64,000 bases of DNA from Nocardiopsis sp. CNT312 (lineage in GTDB: Bacteria; Actinomycetota; Actinomycetes; Streptosporangiales; Streptosporangiaceae). Below are positions 47,991-57,297 of this stretch, piece after piece (the first letter of the stretch is position 1; every line of letters begins with the position of its first letter). The stretch is taken from assembly GCF_000515115.1 (NCBI RefSeq), contig NZ_AZXF01000016.1, positions 1 through 64,000 of the forward strand, written 5' to 3'. The position numbers were made by a program, and so were the translations under genes. Under the pieces are notes generated by a model that saw nothing but the letters and a program-made list of their open reading frames with translations, searched no databases and was not told where the DNA came from.

Positions 47991-48025
47991 CGGCGGGGTC
48001 CACACCCTTGGTGTGGACCCCGCCG
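47991..48025. terminator. bidirectional 15-bp hairpin
   Basis: Arms 47991-48005 and 48011-48025 pair perfectly around a CCTTG loop between the convergent DUF3040 and transglutaminase genes. Confidence 0.6.
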
Positions 48026-48096
48026 CTGTCGTGGTCCGTCTCTCTAGGAGGCCTTCGGCCGCCCTTGCGCTAGGGCACGGTGCCCGGCGGGCCGGC

Positions 48097-50427
48097 TCAG
48101 GCGGGGGAGGGGGCGGGACGCGGCGTCCCCCGCCGCCAGGGGGCCAGTGAGCGAGGGAGCAGCAGGGCCCTCGCCCGGTCCCACCGGGAGGAGACCGCCG
48201 CCAGCGCCGCACAGGCCGTGCGCAGGTCCGCGCCGACGCCGTGGACGGGGGCGGGGGCGGGGGCGTAGCGGGCCGCTTCCTCCGCCAGCGCCAGGCGCAG
48301 CAGCGCGTCGCGGGCCGGAGCGGGCGGATCGGTGGTCGCCGTCAGGCGCGCGGCCGTGGCACGGGGGCTCTCCGCAGGGTCCCAGGGGATCCCCAGGTCT
48401 GTGGAGGTGGCGCAGAGTTCCCGCCAGGCGGCGTGCGTGGCCGCCGTCGGCGGGCCCGAGGACAGGGCGGCCGCGCGTGATCCGCGCAGCAGGGCGCGGA
48501 CCAGCGCGGGAAGGCACGACAGCAGCAGTACGGCGGCCAGGGCCGCTCCCACCGCGGGCAGCCAGGAGGGGACGCCCCGGTCGGTGTCCTGCCCGAAGGC
48601 GGCCGAGGGGGAGGCGGTCGCCCCGTCCCCGGCCGCCCCGCCGCTCTCGTCGGCTGAGGGGGCGCTCTCCCGGTCGGTGCCGGTCTCCGAGGCCTCGGGG
48701 CGCTCGGTCTCCTCCGCCGGGTCCCGTTCCGGCGGATCGTCGGAGGTGTAGTCGGGCACGGTGGCCGTTCCCTGCGCGTCGGGGCTGCTCGGGGTCGGCT
48801 CGAACCGGATCCAGCCCATGCCCTCGAAGTACAGTTCCGGCCAGGCGTGCGCGTCGGCCCGGGTCACCGTCCAGTGACCCTCCTCGGAGCGCTCGCCCGG
48901 GGTGAAGCCCGTGGCCAGCCGGGCGGGGATGCCCAGGTGACGGGCCAGCGCCGCCATGGCACCGGCGAAGTGCTGGCAGTAGCCCGTGCGGTCCTCCAGG
49001 AGGAAGTGGGTGAGCAGGTCCCGGCCTCCGGGCACCGGGGAGGGCTCCAGCGTGTAGGTGAAGGAATCACCCGTGAAGAACTCCTGGAGGGCGATGGCCT
49101 GAGCGTGGGGCGAGTCCGCACCCTCGGTCACGTCCTCGGCCAGGTCCGCGACGCGCGGGTCCAGGGCCTCGGGCAGCGAGAGATAGTGCTGCGGCGCCGA
49201 ACGGGCCGGACCCGTGGCGGCCAGTTCCGCGGCCGAGGGCTCGTCCGTCGCCGACACCACCGTGTAGTTGAGGCCGGTGCTCCCGCTCTCGGTGGTGAAC
49301 ACCGCGAGGGTCTCCGGGGCGGTGTACCACTCTCCGGGCGCTTCCAGGGCGCGCGGCCAGTAGGGCACCGGAAGGAAGTCCATCGGCGGGGTGTCGGGGT
49401 CCAGGGAGATCCGGGTGGAGACCGTGTCCCCTCCGGTGCCGGACCGCCAGTCCGTCGGCAGCGGCAGGGCGCCGCGCACCCGGCGCTCCTCCTCGGCGTC
49501 GACCGGTGACATCGTCCAGTTCACGCCGTCGAACTCGTCCAGGACGTGGGTGCGCAGGTACTCCGGCTTCTCGGCGTCAGTGCTGTAGGTCAGCACCGGA
49601 TCGTCGGAGAGCGAGAGCACGTTGCGTTCGAGGGAGGACATCGGGTTGGTCGTGGTGATGACCTCCGGTCCCCTCGGTCCCTGGCTGACCCCCTCTGCCA
49701 TGAGGTAGAGGAAGCCGCTGCCCAGGAACGGGATCGACAGCGGTACCACCAGTGATGCCGCCGCGGCCACCGCGATGGACACGGTGACGACCGCGGCGCG
49801 TCGCAGCGCGTTGAGGAGCCGTACGGAGGGGCCGGAGCCGTCCGGGACGCGCGTGCCCCACTGGCGGCCCCGCAGCCACATGTCCGCGGCGAGCAGGAGC
49901 AGGAAGCCGGTGGCCGCGCTCACCGCCGCTCCGGCGCCCACCCCGGTGTCGTCCACGGTCAGGGGGATCGCCAGGATCGCGAGGACGGGCCCCCCGACCA
50001 GTCCCGGGCAGCGCGCGGTCACCGCGAGGAAGTCGGCCGCCACCGTGAGCGCGGTGAAGGCCAGGGCCGTGATGAACATGACCCCGGTGGAGGCGGTGAC
50101 CGGCGGGGGGCTGAAGTCGATGTCGTCGATCCCCTGGTCCAGGAGCAGGTACAGGGCCGAAACGGTCTCGCCGGTGGGGACCAGGCCCAGCCAGCCGGTG
50201 TGGGCCGCGAACAGCGGGGTGGCGACCGCGCCCGCCGCGAGCAGTTGGAGGAACGGCACGGCGAGGGAACTCCGGCCGCTCAGCCGGTACAGGGCGGAGG
50301 CGGCGGCCGCGGCGGTCATCATGGCCGCGGCCGCCGCCCACCAGCCGGAGCCCGTCACGACCGTGCCCAGCAGGGGCAGGGACATGAGCAGGGCGACCAG
50401 GACGGCCAGGGGCATGAGGGCTCTCAA
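48097..50427 (-). CDS. TgpA-like membrane transglutaminase
   Basis: 776 residues from TTG 50427, which overlaps the stop of the DUF58 gene (TTGA) and has GGGAAGGGA five bases upstream; ATG 50415 is an alternative. About six N-terminal membrane helices are followed by an extracellular transglutaminase-like domain with Cys in RTGYCQHFAGAMAALARHLG and His in ADAHAWPELYFEGMGW. A Ser/Glu/Asp-rich linker, one more helix (LPAVGAALAAVLLLSCLPAL) and a C-terminal cytosolic region (DUF4129-like) follow. It is the third gene of a moxR-DUF58-tgpA operon, a widespread arrangement of unclear role, possibly in cell-envelope protein processing. Confidence 0.88.
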   Translation of the reverse strand: MRALMPLAVLVALLMSLPLLGTVVTGSGWWAAAAAMMTAAAAASALYRLSGRSSLAVPFLQLLAAGAVATPLFAAHTGWLGLVPTGETVSALYLLLDQGIDDIDFSPPPVTASTGVMFITALAFTALTVAADFLAVTARCPGLVGGPVLAILAIPLTVDDTGVGAGAAVSAATGFLLLLAADMWLRGRQWGTRVPDGSGPSVRLLNALRRAAVVTVSIAVAAAASLVVPLSIPFLGSGFLYLMAEGVSQGPRGPEVITTTNPMSSLERNVLSLSDDPVLTYSTDAEKPEYLRTHVLDEFDGVNWTMSPVDAEEERRVRGALPLPTDWRSGTGGDTVSTRISLDPDTPPMDFLPVPYWPRALEAPGEWYTAPETLAVFTTESGSTGLNYTVVSATDEPSAAELAATGPARSAPQHYLSLPEALDPRVADLAEDVTEGADSPHAQAIALQEFFTGDSFTYTLEPSPVPGGRDLLTHFLLEDRTGYCQHFAGAMAALARHLGIPARLATGFTPGERSEEGHWTVTRADAHAWPELYFEGMGWIRFEPTPSSPDAQGTATVPDYTSDDPPERDPAEETERPEASETGTDRESAPSADESGGAAGDGATASPSAAFGQDTDRGVPSWLPAVGAALAAVLLLSCLPALVRALLRGSRAAALSSGPPTAATHAAWRELCATSTDLGIPWDPAESPRATAARLTATTDPPAPARDALLRLALAEEAARYAPAPAPVHGVGADLRTACAALAAVSSRWDRARALLLPRSLAPWRRGTPRPAPSPA

Positions 50428-51680
50428 CGCGGTCCCTTCCCGAGGGCGGTGGGTGTGTTCGCGGTCGAGGCGACCCCCCGCCACAGGTCGGGCAGTTCGC
50501 TCAGGTCGCCGACGAGCAGGACGTGCCAGCCGCCGGACTCCAGGACCCGCGCGGTGCCGTGCGGGGCGTCGGCGGAGGGCCAGGCGGCGCGGGTGCACAG
50601 CACCGCCACGCGTGTTCCGCGGGAGAGGTCGGCCAGGGCCGCGGCCTCTTCGGCGGTCATGGCCCCGAGCACGGCCACGACCATGTCGGGCGGTTCGCCG
50701 TGGTGGGAGCCGAGCGCGTCGATCGAGCCCAGCAGGCCGGTCATGTCGGAGGGCTCGGCCACGGCCAGCGCGTCCAGCATGCTGCCGGAGGAGGGGGTGT
50801 GCACACGCCCCAGTTCGGTGTGCAGGCGCAGGTCGTGGCCCAGGCCGGTCAGGTGCGCGGAGACCGAGGCCGCGACGCCCACCGCGGTCTCCAGGGAGCC
50901 GTGCGGCCCGGCCCCGAGGTGGGCCGGGGCCCGGGTGTCCAGGAGCACCACGCTGCTCTCGCGCCGGTGCTGTTCGTCGCGGCGGACCATGAGCCTTCCG
51001 TGTTTGGCGGTCGAACGCCAGTGCACGCGACGCAGGTCGTCGCCGTGCTGGTACTCGCGCGGAACGGGGTCCTGCTCTCCCGCGCTGGATACCGCGCTGC
51101 GCGGGGCGTCCCCGCTCTGGGAGCCGTCGGCGGCCCCGACCGGGGCCAGGGGCACCGTCACAGGGGTGACGAGCAGGAGGGAGGGCGCCCCCACGTAGCG
51201 GGTGACGCGTACGCACCCCAGGGGGTCGACCACCTCCACGCGCAGGGGCCCCAGCGGGTAGCCGCCGCGTACGGTGGGGCGCACCAAGTAGGTCACGTCG
51301 CGTACCGCGCCCCTGGCCAGGCGGCCGAGGGTGAACCGGGGCGCCCCGCCCAGCGGGACGGGGAGGGCGTCCTCCAGGAACACGGAGGCCACCGCCCACA
51401 TCGGGGAGATGTTGCCCAGACGGAGCAGGACGCGTGCGTTGTGTCCGGCGGGCACCCTCGGGGGGCGTATTGCCCGGCTTTGGGTGATCCGTGCGGCGGT
51501 GCCGGCCACCGTGGCCGCCGCGGCCAGCGGCACGGCCGTCAGCAGGGCCCCCAGGCCCACGATCTCGCGCTGCCCGATGAGCACCCCCGCCACCAGGGAG
51601 ACGACGCCCAGGAGGAGCATCGTCCAGCCGCGGACGGTGAGGGTGCGGTGCGTCCGGCCGTCGGGTGTCGCCGGTGTCAC
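50424..51680 (-). CDS. DUF58 domain protein
   Basis: 418 residues from GTG 51680, overlapping the moxR stop by four bases. Two N-terminal membrane helices (WTMLLLGVVSLVAGVLIGQR; IVGLGALLTAVPLAAAATVA) precede the DUF58 signature REYQHGDDLRRVHWRSTAKH, followed by GRLMVRRDEQ and a vWA-like end. Members work with MoxR AAA+ ATPases in complex assembly. It overlaps both neighbours, so the three genes are translated as a unit. Confidence 0.9.
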   Translation of the reverse strand: MTPATPDGRTHRTLTVRGWTMLLLGVVSLVAGVLIGQREIVGLGALLTAVPLAAAATVAGTAARITQSRAIRPPRVPAGHNARVLLRLGNISPMWAVASVFLEDALPVPLGGAPRFTLGRLARGAVRDVTYLVRPTVRGGYPLGPLRVEVVDPLGCVRVTRYVGAPSLLLVTPVTVPLAPVGAADGSQSGDAPRSAVSSAGEQDPVPREYQHGDDLRRVHWRSTAKHGRLMVRRDEQHRRESSVVLLDTRAPAHLGAGPHGSLETAVGVAASVSAHLTGLGHDLRLHTELGRVHTPSSGSMLDALAVAEPSDMTGLLGSIDALGSHHGEPPDMVVAVLGAMTAEEAAALADLSRGTRVAVLCTRAAWPSADAPHGTARVLESGGWHVLLVGDLSELPDLWRGVASTANTPTALGKGPR

Positions 51681-52666
51681 TGCGGTCCGGGGACGGGGAG
51701 GCGGGAGACCAGTTTGGCGACCACCTGCTCGGCGCTCATGCGTTCCATGCGCGCCTCGGGGGCCAGGATGAGCCGGTGGGCGAGCACGGGGACCGCCAGT
51801 GCCTGGACGTCGTCGGGAACGATGTAGTGCCGACCGTCCAGGGCGGCGTAGGCGCGGGCGGCGCGCACCAGGTGCAGGGTCGCCCGGGGGGAGGCGCCCA
51901 GGTGCAGGTCGGGGCTGGTCCTCGTGGAGTTGACCAGGTCGACGACGTAGCGGCGCATGCCCGGCGCGACGTGGATCGCGCCCACCTGTTCGGCCAGGTG
52001 GCGGATCTGGGACGAGGTGGAGACGGGTGCCAGGTCCGCCAGGGGCGAGCGGGCGCTGTGGGAGTCGATCATGTCCAGTTCGGCCTGGGGCGCGGGGTAG
52101 CCGACCGACACGCGGGCCATGAACCGGTCCCGCTGCGCCTCGGGGAGGGCGTAGGTGCCCTCCATGTCGGACGGGTTCTGGGTGGCCACCACCATGAAGG
52201 GCCGTTCCAGGGTGCGTGAGCGGCCGTCGACGCTGACCTGGCGCTCCTCCATGCACTCCAGGAGCGCGGCCTGGGTCTTGGGGGAGGCGCGGTTGATCTC
52301 ATCACCCAGCACGATGTTGGCGAACACCGGCCCCGGGCTGAACTCGAACGCGTTTCGGTCCTGGTGGTAGACGTTCACGCCGGTGATGTCGCTGGGCAGC
52401 AGGTCGGGGGTGAACTGGATCCGCTGCACGGAGCAGTCCACCGCTTGGCCGAGCGCCTTGGCGAGCATGGTCTTGCCGACGCCGGGGACGTCCTCGATGA
52501 GCAGGTGGCCCTCGGCCAGGAGCACCGTCAGCGCGATGCGCAGGAGCTCCGGTTTGCCCTCGATGACGGTTCCGATGGCGTGGCGGATGCGGTCGGCGGC
52601 GGCGACGACCGCGCCGACATCCGTGTGGACGCCCCCCTGGCCGCCGTGCTGTGTGCCGAGTGACAC
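51677..52666 (-). CDS. MoxR-family AAA+ ATPase
   Basis: 329 residues from GTG 52666 (GGGAGGG upstream). Walker A LLIEDVPGVGKTMLAKALGQ, Walker B region NIVLGDEINRASPKTQAALL, sensor 1 MVVATQNPSDMEGTYALPEA and arginine RDRFMARV are present. A chaperone-like ATPase of the moxR-DUF58-transglutaminase operon, divergent from mraZ. Confidence 0.92.
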   Translation of the reverse strand: MSLGTQHGGQGGVHTDVGAVVAAADRIRHAIGTVIEGKPELLRIALTVLLAEGHLLIEDVPGVGKTMLAKALGQAVDCSVQRIQFTPDLLPSDITGVNVYHQDRNAFEFSPGPVFANIVLGDEINRASPKTQAALLECMEERQVSVDGRSRTLERPFMVVATQNPSDMEGTYALPEAQRDRFMARVSVGYPAPQAELDMIDSHSARSPLADLAPVSTSSQIRHLAEQVGAIHVAPGMRRYVVDLVNSTRTSPDLHLGASPRATLHLVRAARAYAALDGRHYIVPDDVQALAVPVLAHRLILAPEARMERMSAEQVVAKLVSRLPVPGPQ

Positions 52667-52711
52667 GAGACCCTCCCGCTTCCCTGAGCTCCGTGTTTCG
52701 GTGTCGGTCCG

Positions 52712-52739
52712 AGGCTAGAGCCATTCCGAGCGATTGCAA
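52712..52739 (-). promoter_or_regulatory. candidate promoter of the moxR-DUF58-transglutaminase operon
   Basis: On the minus strand TTGCAA (52734-52739), a 16-base spacer and TAGCCT (52712-52717) resemble a sigma-70-type promoter, about 45 bases before the moxR start. Confidence 0.4.
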
Positions 52740-53051
52740 ACCGAAGTGTCGGAATCGGCCCTCGTTCACTACCGGTACGGGCCGGATGGCGTCGTACGTG
52801 GTCGGATGGGCTTACCGGACCACTCATGTCACAGGTGTCCCTGAGGCGCCCCCGGTGTCCGGAACCGCGTTCCCCCAGGTGTGCGGCGCCGAACCCCGGG
52901 GCGTCCGGCACCGCCCGAACGGTTTTCGGTCCGGCGGACTTGCGTGGGCGCGGGTGCCACAAGGAGGCGGGACCCCGGCGCCCCACCCGAAGCCACTCGG
53001 ATGACCTGTGTCTTCGCTGATCGAAGCCGGTGCGGACACGGTTCGGAGCTG

Positions 53052-53079
53052 TTGACGGTGGGGGAGGGTGGAGTAGAGT
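53052..53079 (+). promoter_or_regulatory. sigma-70-type promoter of mraZ (dcw cluster)
   Basis: TTGACG at 53052-53057, a 16-base spacer, TAGAGT at 53074-53079; about 50 bases before the mraZ GTG. It is the best promoter match in the window and is overlapped by the repeats at 53059-53093. Confidence 0.65.
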
Positions 53080-53093
53080 GGGGCATCGTGGAG
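53059..53093 (+). promoter_or_regulatory. MraZ operator: four TGGRG repeats at 10-bp spacing
   Basis: TGGGG at 53059, TGGAG at 53069, TGGGG at 53079 and TGGAG at 53089, each separated by exactly five bases, spanning the promoter spacer, the -10 and the start region. E. coli MraZ is known to bind TGGGN repeats separated by five bases upstream of mraZ, so this is very probably an autoregulatory operator. Confidence 0.7.
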
Positions 53094-53132
53094 GGGGTGA
53101 ACGCCCCACAGCGAGGGCGAGGAGGTGGCGCG

Positions 53133-53564
53133 GTGTTTCTCGGCACTCACACGCCACGCCTCGACCAGAAGGGACGGCTGTTCCTCCCCGCGAAGTACCG
53201 CGACGAACTGTCGGGGGGACTGGTGATCACGAAAGGCCAGGAGCACTGCCTCTACGTCTTTCCGATGGAGGAGTTCCGGCGCGTCACCGAGGCGCTGAGT
53301 TCGGCTCCGGTCACCGCCAAGGCGGTTCGCGACTACGGCAGGGTGCTGTTCGCCAGCGCCTCGGACGAGTCCTGTGACAAACAGGGCAGGGTCACCATCC
53401 CGCAGAAGCTGCGCGAGTACGCGGGGCTTCAGCACGAGTGCGTCGTCGTCGGCGCCAACACGCGGCTGGAGATCTGGGCCGCACAGGCCTGGGCCGAGTA
53501 CGAGGCGGAGCAGGAGCAGGCCTTCGCGCGACTCTCGGAGGAGGTGCTGCCCGGGGTGCTGTGA
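53133..53564 (+). CDS. mraZ: transcriptional regulator MraZ
   Basis: 143 residues from GTG 53133 (GGAGG seven bases upstream); in-frame GTG 53088 is less likely. Two AbrB-like repeats are visible: [20 protein letters not shown] and [20 protein letters not shown], each with the DxxGR signature. It binds direct repeats upstream of its own gene and controls the dcw operon. It is first in mraZ-rsmH-ftsL-ftsI. Confidence 0.95.
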   Translation: MFLGTHTPRLDQKGRLFLPAKYRDELSGGLVITKGQEHCLYVFPMEEFRRVTEALSSAPVTAKAVRDYGRVLFASASDESCDKQGRVTIPQKLREYAGLQHECVVVGANTRLEIWAAQAWAEYEAEQEQAFARLSEEVLPGVL

Positions 53565-53822
53565 GGCCGGCGCCACCCGCGCCGGAGCGAGCGGCACGAC
53601 CATCACACCCTTTGCAGGCCGGTGTCCGTCCGGGACCTTCGGGCACGGCGCGAGCGGGCTGGCGCGACTTCCCCGGTGCCAGGCCGCGCACGTGGGTCCA
53701 CCGGAAGGTGGACAATGGCGCCTGTGTTCCGAAGGCCCGGCCGGTTCCCGGCCGGGCCGCGCGGAACCCGCGGAGAAGCGCACCCGCGCGCCGCGGCGGA
53801 TCCCGGGGGAGAGGGCGACAGC

Positions 53823-54842
53823 GTGGAGGAGCGGTACAGCGTGGGGGAGACCCGACGACCGGAGCACCCAGGGGCACCAGACCCCCTGCACGTGCCCGTC
53901 ATGCTCGACCGGATCGTGGAGTTGCTCGCCCCCGCGCTCGACACCCCCGGTGCCCTGCTCGTCGACGGAACCCTGGGCCTGGGCGGCCACTCCGAGGCCC
54001 TGCTCCGGGCCTGCCCCGGCGCACGCCTGGTCGGTGTGGACCGCGACCCCACCGCCCTGGAGCGCAGCGCCCGCCGGCTGGCGCCCTACGCCGATCGCAC
54101 CCACTTCGTCCACGCGGTCTACTCCGACCTCCCGCGCGCCCTGGACGAGGCCGGAGCGGGCGAGGCCGACGCCGTCCTCCTCGACCTCGGGGTGTCCTCG
54201 CCCCAGCTCGACGAGACCGAACGCGGCTTCGCCTACGCCCACGACGCCCCCCTGGACATGCGGATGGACCGCACCCAGGACCTCACCGCGTCGGAGGTGG
54301 TCAACACCTACCCGCCGGCCGAGCTCGCCCGTGTCCTGCGCACCTACGGCGAGGAGCGCTTCGCCACACGCATCGCCCGCGCGATCGAGCGCCGTCGCGC
54401 ACAGGGTCCCATCACCTCCACCCGCGACCTGGCCGAGCTGGTCCGCGCGGCCATCCCCGCCGCCACCCGCCGTACGGGGGGACACCCCGCCAAACGCACT
54501 TTCCAGGGCCTGCGCATCGAGGTCAACGCCGAACTGTCCCTCCTCGAACGCGCCCTGCCCGCGGCCCTCTCCCACCTTGCGCTCGGCGGGCGCATCGCCG
54601 TGCTCTCCTACCACTCCCTTGAGGACCGGATGGTCAAGAGGGCGCTGGCCGCCCTGGCCACGGACACCACCCCCGCCGACCTCCCGGTGCCCCTCCCCGA
54701 CCGCCAGCCGGAGCTGCGACTCCTCACCCGGGGAGCGGAGCCGCCCACGGAGGAAGAGAACGAGCGCAATCCGCGCGCGCAGTCGGCCCGGCTCCGCGCG
54801 GCCCAACGCGTGCGCCGACCGTCGCCGCACGCGCCCAGCTAG
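53823..54842 (+). CDS. rsmH: 16S rRNA (cytosine-1402 N4) methyltransferase RsmH
   Basis: 339 residues from GTG 53823 (GGGGAGAGG eight bases upstream); the frame extends to 53622 without protein character. [13 protein letters not shown], motif [50 protein letters not shown] and the substrate motif [14 protein letters not shown] with [11 protein letters not shown] are present. It methylates C1402 in the ribosomal P site. A small hairpin (53696-53713) lies upstream. Confidence 0.93.
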   Translation: MEERYSVGETRRPEHPGAPDPLHVPVMLDRIVELLAPALDTPGALLVDGTLGLGGHSEALLRACPGARLVGVDRDPTALERSARRLAPYADRTHFVHAVYSDLPRALDEAGAGEADAVLLDLGVSSPQLDETERGFAYAHDAPLDMRMDRTQDLTASEVVNTYPPAELARVLRTYGEERFATRIARAIERRRAQGPITSTRDLAELVRAAIPAATRRTGGHPAKRTFQGLRIEVNAELSLLERALPAALSHLALGGRIAVLSYHSLEDRMVKRALAALATDTTPADLPVPLPDRQPELRLLTRGAEPPTEEENERNPRAQSARLRAAQRVRRPSPHAPS

Positions 54843-54850
54843 GGAGACAG

Positions 54851-55333
54851 ATGAGTTCGAGCACGGACACGCGGCGCGCACCCCGCCGTGCGGGGACGGG
54901 TACTCCGACCACCCGGACGCGCCCTGAGACGGGCCGGCGCGAAGGCACGGCGTCCCCGAACGAGGGCAGAGCCGCCCGCACGGCGCCCCAGCCCTCGGGC
55001 GGTCCCGCCCGTGCTCGCACCGGTCGGGGACGCGCGCCGCGCATCCCCTTCGTCCTGCTCATCCTGTGCCTGCTCGGCGGCGCACTGGTCAGCCTGCTCC
55101 TGCTGCGCAGCGTCATCGCCCAGGAGACCTTCACCATCGCCCGGCTCCAGACGGAGAACCGGGAACTGGCCTACATCGAACAGCAGCTCCAGGAACGGGT
55201 CTCCCGGTTGGAGAGCTCCGAGCGCATCGCCGATGAGGCCGAGGAGATGGGCATGGAGCAGACCGGCGAGGCCCCGCTCTTCCTGGACCTGGACAACGGT
55301 GAGATCACCGGGGACGACGAGGGCCGCCGGTGA
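54851..55333 (+). CDS. ftsL: cell-division protein FtsL
   Basis: 160 residues from ATG 54851 (GGGAGAC upstream), 8 bases after rsmH. A basic, Thr/Arg-rich cytoplasmic tail of about 65 residues, one membrane helix (IPFVLLILCLLGGALVSLLL) and a leucine-zipper-like coiled coil (IARLQTENRELAYIEQQLQE) followed by an acidic end. It is the expected FtsL in both position and topology and would pair with FtsB/FtsQ in the divisome. Identification rests on position and architecture because the sequence is poorly conserved. Confidence 0.85.
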   Translation: MSSSTDTRRAPRRAGTGTPTTRTRPETGRREGTASPNEGRAARTAPQPSGGPARARTGRGRAPRIPFVLLILCLLGGALVSLLLLRSVIAQETFTIARLQTENRELAYIEQQLQERVSRLESSERIADEAEEMGMEQTGEAPLFLDLDNGEITGDDEGRR

Positions 55334-57297
55334 GTGCGCCCCGTGACCGGCGCCCCCGCGACCCCAGACGCCCCGGCGCGGCCAACCGGACCGGGGCCCG
55401 GCCGGCCCAGCAGCCCAGGCCCGGGGCCACCCGCCCCGACGGCGCCGCGCGCACCCGTGCGCGCCCCACAGGCCGCCCCTCCCACGGCCGCCGCCGCGAA
55501 CGGGAGCGCACGGCACGCCGCCACCGTGCCGCACCGCCGACCCCGCCACTGCTCAGACGGACCTTCCAGCGGGGCGACCCGGGCAAGCGGATCAGGTTCG
55601 GCGGCGTGCTCATCGTCGTGATCCTGCTGCTGTTCGCCGGACGGCTCACCCAGATCCAGGGCCTGGAGGCGGAGACCTACGCGGAGGCCGCCTCCAACAT
55701 GCGCCTGCAGACCATCGACATTCCCACCCTGCGCGGGCAGATCACTGACGTCCACGGCGCCCCGTTCGCGCTGTCGGTGGAGGTGCGCCGGGTCTTCGTC
55801 GACCCCGAGGAGGTCGATCCGGACGAGCGCGACCGGCTGGTGGACGAACTCGTCTCCCGCTTCGGCCTGGAAGAGGACGAGGCGGCGGAGGCGGTGGACG
55901 CCAAGCCCAGCCGCTACCAGGTGGTGGCGACCGGTGTCCTGCCCGGGGAGTGGGCCGCGCTGCGTGATCTGGGCCTGTCCGGGGTGGGGGCACAGGTCGA
56001 CTACCGCAGGTCCTACCCGGAGGAGACCGGCGCCGCCGACCTCGTGGGCTTCGTCGGGGACGAGGGCCACGGCCTAGAGGGCCTGGAGGGCTACCTCGAC
56101 TCCGTGCTCGCCGGACAGCAGGGCAAGCGCCAGGTCGAGGTCGGTATGGACGGCACGCAGATCCCCATGGCCGGCGGGCTCGTCCGCGAACCCGTCCCCG
56201 GACAGGACGTGCGCCTGACCCTGGACCGCGACGTCCAGTGGTACGCCTACCAGGTCCTCGCCGAGCGGGTGGACGAACTGGAGGCCGAGGGCGGCAGCGT
56301 GATCGTGATGCGCCCGACCGGTGAGATCCTCGCGATGGCCGACTACCCCTCCTACTCCCAGAGCGAGGTCTTCGAGGCGGACCAGGAGGACTGGGCCAAC
56401 GGCGCGGTGCACGAGATCTTCGAACCGGGCAGTACCAACAAGGTCATCACGATGGGCGCGGCCCTGGAGCGGGGGATCACCACCCCCGAGACCGTCTACA
56501 CGGTGCCCTACTCGATCCAGTACTACGACCAGACCTTCCGCAACTCCACCAACAACGGCACACAGCGACTGACGGTCAACGGCATCATGGCCCAGTCCAG
56601 CAACGTGGGCACCATCCAGATCGCCGACGAGGTCGGCGCGGGCGTCCTGCACTCGTACATGGAGGACTTCGGTCTCGGCCAGCCCACCGGGCTCGAACTT
56701 CCCGGCGAGGAGGCCGGCATCCTCACCCACCCCGACGACTGGTGGGGGACCCAGTTGCCCTCGGTCTCCATCGGCCACGGCGTCTCCGTCAACGCCGCCC
56801 AGATGGCCTCGGTGTACGCCACCATCGCCAACGGCGGTGTGCGCGCCGAACCGCGCGTGGTGGCCGGGACCGTGGACGCCGAGGGCGGTTTCACCCCGTC
56901 GGAGGGGGGCGAGCGCCGCCGCGTGGTCAGCGAGGAGACCGCGCGGCAGCTCGCGCTCATGCTGGAGGCGGTCACCAGCGACGAGGGCACCGCGCCCCAG
57001 GCACGCATCGACGGCTACCGCGTGGCGGGCAAGACCGGTACGGCCAACCGGATCAACCCCGAGACCGGGCGCTACCGGGGCGGCGGCTACACGGCGACCT
57101 TCGCCGGGTTCGCGCCGGCCGACGACCCCGAACTGGTGGTCCAGGTGGTCCTGCACGACCCGCAGCGGAGCTACTACGGCGGTGAGGCCGCCGGACCGGT
57201 GTTCAACGACATCATGTCCTTCGCGCTGCGCTCCATGCAGGTCCCGCCGACCGGTACCGAGCCGCCCGCCCTCCGCCTGTTCGAGGACGAGGTCTAG
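55330..57297 (+). CDS. ftsI: division-specific peptidoglycan transpeptidase FtsI (PBP3)
   Basis: 655 residues; the GTG overlaps the ftsL stop (GTGA). An Arg/Pro-rich tail of about 85 residues, a membrane helix (GGVLIVVILLLFAGRLTQI) and a PBP dimerisation domain precede the transpeptidase domain. Active-site motifs: SxxK with Ser368 in EPGSTNKVI, SSN at 423-425 and KTGTA starting at Lys568. It cross-links septal peptidoglycan. The stop overlaps the end of a convergent gene by four bases. Confidence 0.95.
   Translation: MSAPRDRRPRDPRRPGAANRTGARPAQQPRPGATRPDGAARTRARPTGRPSHGRRRERERTARRHRAAPPTPPLLRRTFQRGDPGKRIRFGGVLIVVILLLFAGRLTQIQGLEAETYAEAASNMRLQTIDIPTLRGQITDVHGAPFALSVEVRRVFVDPEEVDPDERDRLVDELVSRFGLEEDEAAEAVDAKPSRYQVVATGVLPGEWAALRDLGLSGVGAQVDYRRSYPEETGAADLVGFVGDEGHGLEGLEGYLDSVLAGQQGKRQVEVGMDGTQIPMAGGLVREPVPGQDVRLTLDRDVQWYAYQVLAERVDELEAEGGSVIVMRPTGEILAMADYPSYSQSEVFEADQEDWANGAVHEIFEPGSTNKVITMGAALERGITTPETVYTVPYSIQYYDQTFRNSTNNGTQRLTVNGIMAQSSNVGTIQIADEVGAGVLHSYMEDFGLGQPTGLELPGEEAGILTHPDDWWGTQLPSVSIGHGVSVNAAQMASVYATIANGGVRAEPRVVAGTVDAEGGFTPSEGGERRRVVSEETARQLALMLEAVTSDEGTAPQARIDGYRVAGKTGTANRINPETGRYRGGGYTATFAGFAPADDPELVVQVVLHDPQRSYYGGEAAGPVFNDIMSFALRSMQVPPTGTEPPALRLFEDEV

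Larger units (their letters stand above)
52667..53132. other. moxR-mraZ divergent intergenic region (466 bp)
   Basis: No gene supported. It holds a candidate moxR promoter at the left and the mraZ promoter with four TGGRG repeats at the right. Long open frames here are GC artefacts. The middle part (about 52760-53040) shows no recognisable element. Confidence 0.5.

Noticed and set aside
50424-52256. 610-residue frame extending the DUF58 gene upstream
   Set aside because: The extra N-terminal residues are a shadow of moxR; GTG 51680 overlapping the moxR stop is the natural start.
53088-53132. Upstream in-frame GTG for mraZ
   Set aside because: It lies inside the operator repeats only nine bases after the -10 and lacks a ribosome binding site; GTG 53133 has GGAGG and gives the usual 143 residues.
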